Below are positions 61,193 to 64,000 of a stretch of 64,000 bases of DNA, piece by piece. The notes under the pieces were generated by a model. It saw nothing but the letters and a program-made list of their open reading frames with translations. It was not told the DNA's origin and ran no database searches. This DNA is from an uncultured Gammaproteobacteria bacterium (lineage in GTDB: Bacteria > Pseudomonadota > Gammaproteobacteria > Arenicellales > JAANXG01), in contig CAMYKK010000006.1 in the NCBI GenBank assembly GCA_947258975.1, positions 62,001-126,000 of the forward strand, in the 5' to 3' direction. How positions within the stretch are numbered: position 1 is the stretch's first letter; every line of letters starts with the position of its first letter. A program made the translations under genes and the position numbers.

Positions 61193-63145
61193 ATGGCGAC
61201 GTCCCAGGACGAGATGAAACAAGGCTTAACGTTCCGCTTGTACGAAGACGGCGATTACAAGACGACGAGATGGCAAGAGGACATCTTTGAAGCCGATCAC
61301 TCGCACAAGTGTCCGACCTATGTGCATCGCACGCCGCCGTGCCAAGGCAGCTGCCCGTCCGGCGAAGACATTCGCGGCTGGTTGCAGATCGTGCGTGGCA
61401 TCGAGCGGCCGCCCGAGGGCACCAGCTGGCAGGAATACGCGTTCCAACGCTCCACCGACGCCAATCCGTTTCCATCGATGATGGGACGGGTATGCCCGGC
61501 TCCCTGCGAGGACGGGTGCAACCGCAACAACGTCGAGGATTTCGTCGGCATCAACTCGGTGGAGCAATTCATCGGCGACACCGCGTTCAAAGAGGGCTTC
61601 AAGTTCGAGGCCCCGCCGCCGCTGTCGGGCAAGCGGATCGCGATCGTCGGCGGGGGGCCCGCCGGTCTCGCCGCCGCCTATCAGCTGCGCCGTTTCGGTC
61701 ACGCGTCGACCATTATCGAGATGCAGGAGAAGCTCGGCGGCATGTTCCGCTACGGTATTCCCGGATACCGCACGCCGCGGGATTACCTGGATCACGAGAT
61801 TCAACGCATTATCGAGCTCGGCGATATCGAGGTGCGCACCAACACCCGGGTCGGCAAAGACATCACCATCGACGAGCTGGAAAACGACTTCGACGCGGTG
61901 CTGTGGGCCATCGGCTGCCAGAGCGGTCGCGGCCTGCCGGTGCCCGGTGGCGACGCCCCCAACTGTGTCAACGGCGTGAAGTTCCTCGAGGCGTTCAATA
62001 AGGGATCGCTGCAAGTGACCGCGGACAAGGTCGTGTGCATCGGCGGGGGCGACACCTCCATCGACGTCGTGTCGGTGGCGCGCCGTCTTGGAAAGATCGA
62101 GAAGTTTAATCCCAAAGACCGTCCGGAAGAAGTGATCGGCGGTTACGTCGCCCACGACGCCGCCTACGCCGCCGCCCGCAAGGGCGCCACCGTCACCCTG
62201 ACCGCCTTGTTCCAGCGCGAGGAAATGACCGCCTCGGAACACGAGGTCGACGACGCGTTGCAAGAGGGGGTCACCATCATGAATGGGGTGATGCCGGTGG
62301 CGGTGATCGTCGGCGACGACGGCCGCGCCACGGGAGTGAAGATGGCCAAGTGCACCGTGGACGATCGGGGCATCCCGACGCCCGTCGCCGACACCGAGTT
62401 CGAGCTCGAGGCCGATCTGATCGTGTCCGCCATCGGCCAAGGCGGCGATCTGGCCGGCATCGAGGAAATGGGCAATGATCGTCGCTTGATCGATGCCGAC
62501 AATTTCTACCAGGTGCCGGACCGGCCCGGCCATTTCGTCGCCGGCGATATCATCCGGCCGCACTTGTTGACCACCGCCATCGGCCAGGCGTCGATCGCCG
62601 CGGAGAGCATCGATCACTATGTCAGCGGACGGGAGCCGAGCAAGCGGCCGAAGGTCGACGTGGATCATTTCAATCTGCTCGATAAATTGAGTGAGAGCGG
62701 GCACGCGCCCAGCGCGTACGATCACACCCAGGACTGGGGCACGGCGTCGGCGAACTTTGCGGTGCATAATTACGAAGACCGCTCGGCGCACGAAATTGTC
62801 GCGTCCGACAAGCTGTTCCTCGCCCACTTCGAACACACGCCGCGCCAAAAACGCGCGGCCAAGGTGCCTGGGCCCGACGAAGTCCTGGGCCACTTCGAGG
62901 AGCGCCACTATGGCCTGGAGGAGGATCGGGCGATCGAGGAGGCGACGCGCTGCATGAGCTGCGGCCTGTGCTTCGAGTGCGATAACTGTGTCATCTTCTG
63001 CCCCCAGGACGCGGTGTTCCGGGTCAAGAAGGATAAATCCACCACCGGACGCTATGTGGACACCGATTACAACAAATGCATCGGTTGTCATATTTGTGCC
63101 GAGGTCTGTCCCAGCGGGTATATCGATATGGGGATGGGTGGATAA
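61193..63145 (+). CDS. dsrL: DsrL, NAD(P)H:acceptor oxidoreductase
   Basis: 650 residues, homologous to the small subunit of glutamate synthase. DsrL interacts with DsrAB and marks the oxidative pathway. N-terminal Fe-S cysteines are at 40, 50, 54, 101, 105 and 109. FAD binds at IVGGGPAGLAAAY (153), NAD(P) at CIGGGDTSIDVVS (283). The C-terminal ferredoxin domain (587-639) has CMSCGLCFECDNC and CIGCHICAEVCP. It follows dsrK by 46 bases. Confidence 0.96.
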   Translation: MATSQDEMKQGLTFRLYEDGDYKTTRWQEDIFEADHSHKCPTYVHRTPPCQGSCPSGEDIRGWLQIVRGIERPPEGTSWQEYAFQRSTDANPFPSMMGRVCPAPCEDGCNRNNVEDFVGINSVEQFIGDTAFKEGFKFEAPPPLSGKRIAIVGGGPAGLAAAYQLRRFGHASTIIEMQEKLGGMFRYGIPGYRTPRDYLDHEIQRIIELGDIEVRTNTRVGKDITIDELENDFDAVLWAIGCQSGRGLPVPGGDAPNCVNGVKFLEAFNKGSLQVTADKVVCIGGGDTSIDVVSVARRLGKIEKFNPKDRPEEVIGGYVAHDAAYAAARKGATVTLTALFQREEMTASEHEVDDALQEGVTIMNGVMPVAVIVGDDGRATGVKMAKCTVDDRGIPTPVADTEFELEADLIVSAIGQGGDLAGIEEMGNDRRLIDADNFYQVPDRPGHFVAGDIIRPHLLTTAIGQASIAAESIDHYVSGREPSKRPKVDVDHFNLLDKLSESGHAPSAYDHTQDWGTASANFAVHNYEDRSAHEIVASDKLFLAHFEHTPRQKRAAKVPGPDEVLGHFEERHYGLEEDRAIEEATRCMSCGLCFECDNCVIFCPQDAVFRVKKDKSTTGRYVDTDYNKCIGCHICAEVCPSGYIDMGMGG

Positions 63146-63149
63146 AGCG

Positions 63150-63590
63150 ATGCGCGCAGCGATCGCGGTATTGAGTTGGGCGTTGATCTGCGCGGCCGGG
63201 TGGACGGCCGTGGCCGCCGCCGACACGCCGATGCCGACGCCGCCGCGCGGCAAGGGCGAGCGGTGCGTCGAAGCGACGGACGTGATGCGCCGCGACCACA
63301 TGCGGCTTCTCACCCATCAGCGGGACGAGACCATGCACCGCGGCATCCGCACCAAGAAACACAGCTTGGTGGAATGCCTGGAATGCCACACCCGCAAGGA
63401 TGACCAAGGACAATTTATGCCGGTCAATGCCGAGGGCGAGTTCTGCAATGTGTGTCACGATTATTCGGGAGTGACGATGGATTGCTTCGAATGCCACGCC
63501 ACCACGCCGCGGCAGCGCAAGCCCGTGGCGGCGCGCCCGCTCGCAGAACCGGGCAGCGACGTCAGCTTCCGGCTGCGCGTCGCGCCTTGA
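63150..63590 (+). CDS. dsrJ: DsrJ, triheme cytochrome c
   Basis: 146 residues from ATG 63150, four bases after the dsrL stop. Signal peptide (IAVLSWALICAAGWTAVAAA), then three heme-c motifs: CLECH, CNVCH and CFECH. A further Cys in GERCVEATDVMRRDHM may be the unusual His/Cys heme ligand known for DsrJ. Acts in the periplasm within DsrMKJOP. Confidence 0.95.
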   Translation: MRAAIAVLSWALICAAGWTAVAAADTPMPTPPRGKGERCVEATDVMRRDHMRLLTHQRDETMHRGIRTKKHSLVECLECHTRKDDQGQFMPVNAEGEFCNVCHDYSGVTMDCFECHATTPRQRKPVAARPLAEPGSDVSFRLRVAP

Positions 63591-63604
63591 GGGAGTCGAA
63601 TTTC

Positions 63605-64000
63605 ATGCCAGCCAATGACACCGAGTCGAAGATGAACAGCGGGCGCCGCGAATTCATTGGCCGTGCCGGCGCCGCCGCGGCGATGCTGACCCTGGCGCCC
63701 GGCGTGCGCCTGGTGGATCTGGCGCGCGCGCGGCCGGCGGATGAAGCGGCATCGGACAAGGTGCGCTGGGGCATGCTGGTGGATGTGACCCAATGCGCGC
63801 AGGGTTGCACCGAGTGTGTCGATGCGTGCAACGAGGAGTTCGGCCTGGAAGGCATGGGGCGGCCCAAGACCGACGCGCAGTACATCCGCAAGATCGACCT
63901 CAAAGACAAGACCACCGGTAAGCGTTATTCGTTGCCGGTGATGTGCCAGCACTGCGAGACCGCCCCGTGCGTGGACGTGTGCCCCACCGGCGCGTCGTTC
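63605..64000 (+). CDS. dsrO: DsrO, periplasmic ferredoxin-like subunit (cut by window end)
   Basis: 132 residues are visible from ATG 63605. A Tat signal (GRREFIGRAGAAAAMLTL) is followed by the first clusters: DVTQCAQGCTECVDACNEEF and PVMCQHCETAPCVDVCP. DsrO is the Fe-S electron-transfer subunit of DsrMKJOP. dsrP would be expected to follow outside the window. Confidence 0.94.
   Translation, partial: MPANDTESKMNSGRREFIGRAGAAAAMLTLAPGVRLVDLARARPADEAASDKVRWGMLVDVTQCAQGCTECVDACNEEFGLEGMGRPKTDAQYIRKIDLKDKTTGKRYSLPVMCQHCETAPCVDVCPTGASF

Noticed and set aside
61226-63313. 695-codon open frame on the minus strand opposite dsrL
   Set aside because: Long only because GC-rich codons of dsrL leave few stops on the other strand; the product is His/Val/Gly-rich without motifs.
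1-64000. tRNA, rRNA or B12 riboswitch (for example before nrdJ)
   Set aside because: No cloverleaf T-arm motif or riboswitch core was recognised; only 20 bases precede nrdJ.

Overview
The window is GC-rich bacterial chromosome from a sulfur-oxidising proteobacterium, most likely a gammaproteobacterium. It carries a near-complete oxidative dsr operon with dsrEFH, dsrC and dsrL, and a sox set (soxXYZA and soxB) without soxCD. It also has a TusA/DsrE2 pair, dsrS and a sirohydrochlorin-type chelatase. Sox without SoxCD plus Dsr is the usual arrangement in bacteria that form sulfur globules from thiosulfate and oxidise the stored sulfur through reverse DsrAB. No rRNA or tRNA gene, CRISPR array, prophage or complete insertion sequence was seen. 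Both ends cut a gene: a DUF3683-type FAD/Fe-S oxidoreductase at the left and dsrO at the right.

Layout. 1-5.2 kb: the large FAD/Fe-S oxidoreductase (minus) and an unknown two-TM protein. 5.3-9.1 kb: pcm, then a minus-strand ExbB-ExbD-ExbD-TonB energiser with a secreted protein. 9.7-13.6 kb: DM13 protein, DNA polymerase IV, BT1-like transporter, a secreted unknown. 13.9-17.0 kb: a two-subunit 2-oxoacid:ferredoxin oxidoreductase overlapping a ferritin-like gene. 17.0-19.9 kb: a DUF364 protein, a small unknown and a UbiA prenyltransferase lying between two copies of a MITE-like repeat. 20.0-24.7 kb: a broken Oar-like TonB receptor, an APH/P-loop kinase fusion, YbaK-type deacylase, and RtcB with archease. 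25-30 kb: Lon-like protease, universal stress protein and B12-dependent ribonucleotide reductase behind a perfect FNR/Anr-type box. 30.3-33.7 kb: Bcp peroxiredoxin and a znuACB zinc importer behind a Zur-like dyad.

33.8-54.4 kb is dominated by sulfur metabolism mixed with conserved genes of unknown function: soxB, soxA-Z-Y-X, BepA, tusA-dsrE2, a siroheme-chelatase operon with a Cys-rich protein and a lone ClpX-type zinc finger, and dsrS bounded by REP-like hairpins and a 22-bp tandem repeat. Two 2OG-Fe(II) oxygenases, a LOG protein, a lytic transglycosylase and a bacterial cereblon-like CULT protein follow. A tight minus-strand operon then reads TauD-like dioxygenase, 68-aa protein, 235-aa protein, Cas6/Cmx6-like protein, and a cysteine-free DsrC-family protein. 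This operon is divergent from dsr and has no CRISPR array. It is the best candidate in the window for an undescribed system.

54.9-64 kb: dsrA-B-E-F-H-C-M-K-L-J-O. DsrEFH and DsrC pass sulfur to DsrAB, DsrMKJO links DsrC to the membrane quinone pool, and DsrL supplies the NAD(P)H-coupled flavoprotein step.
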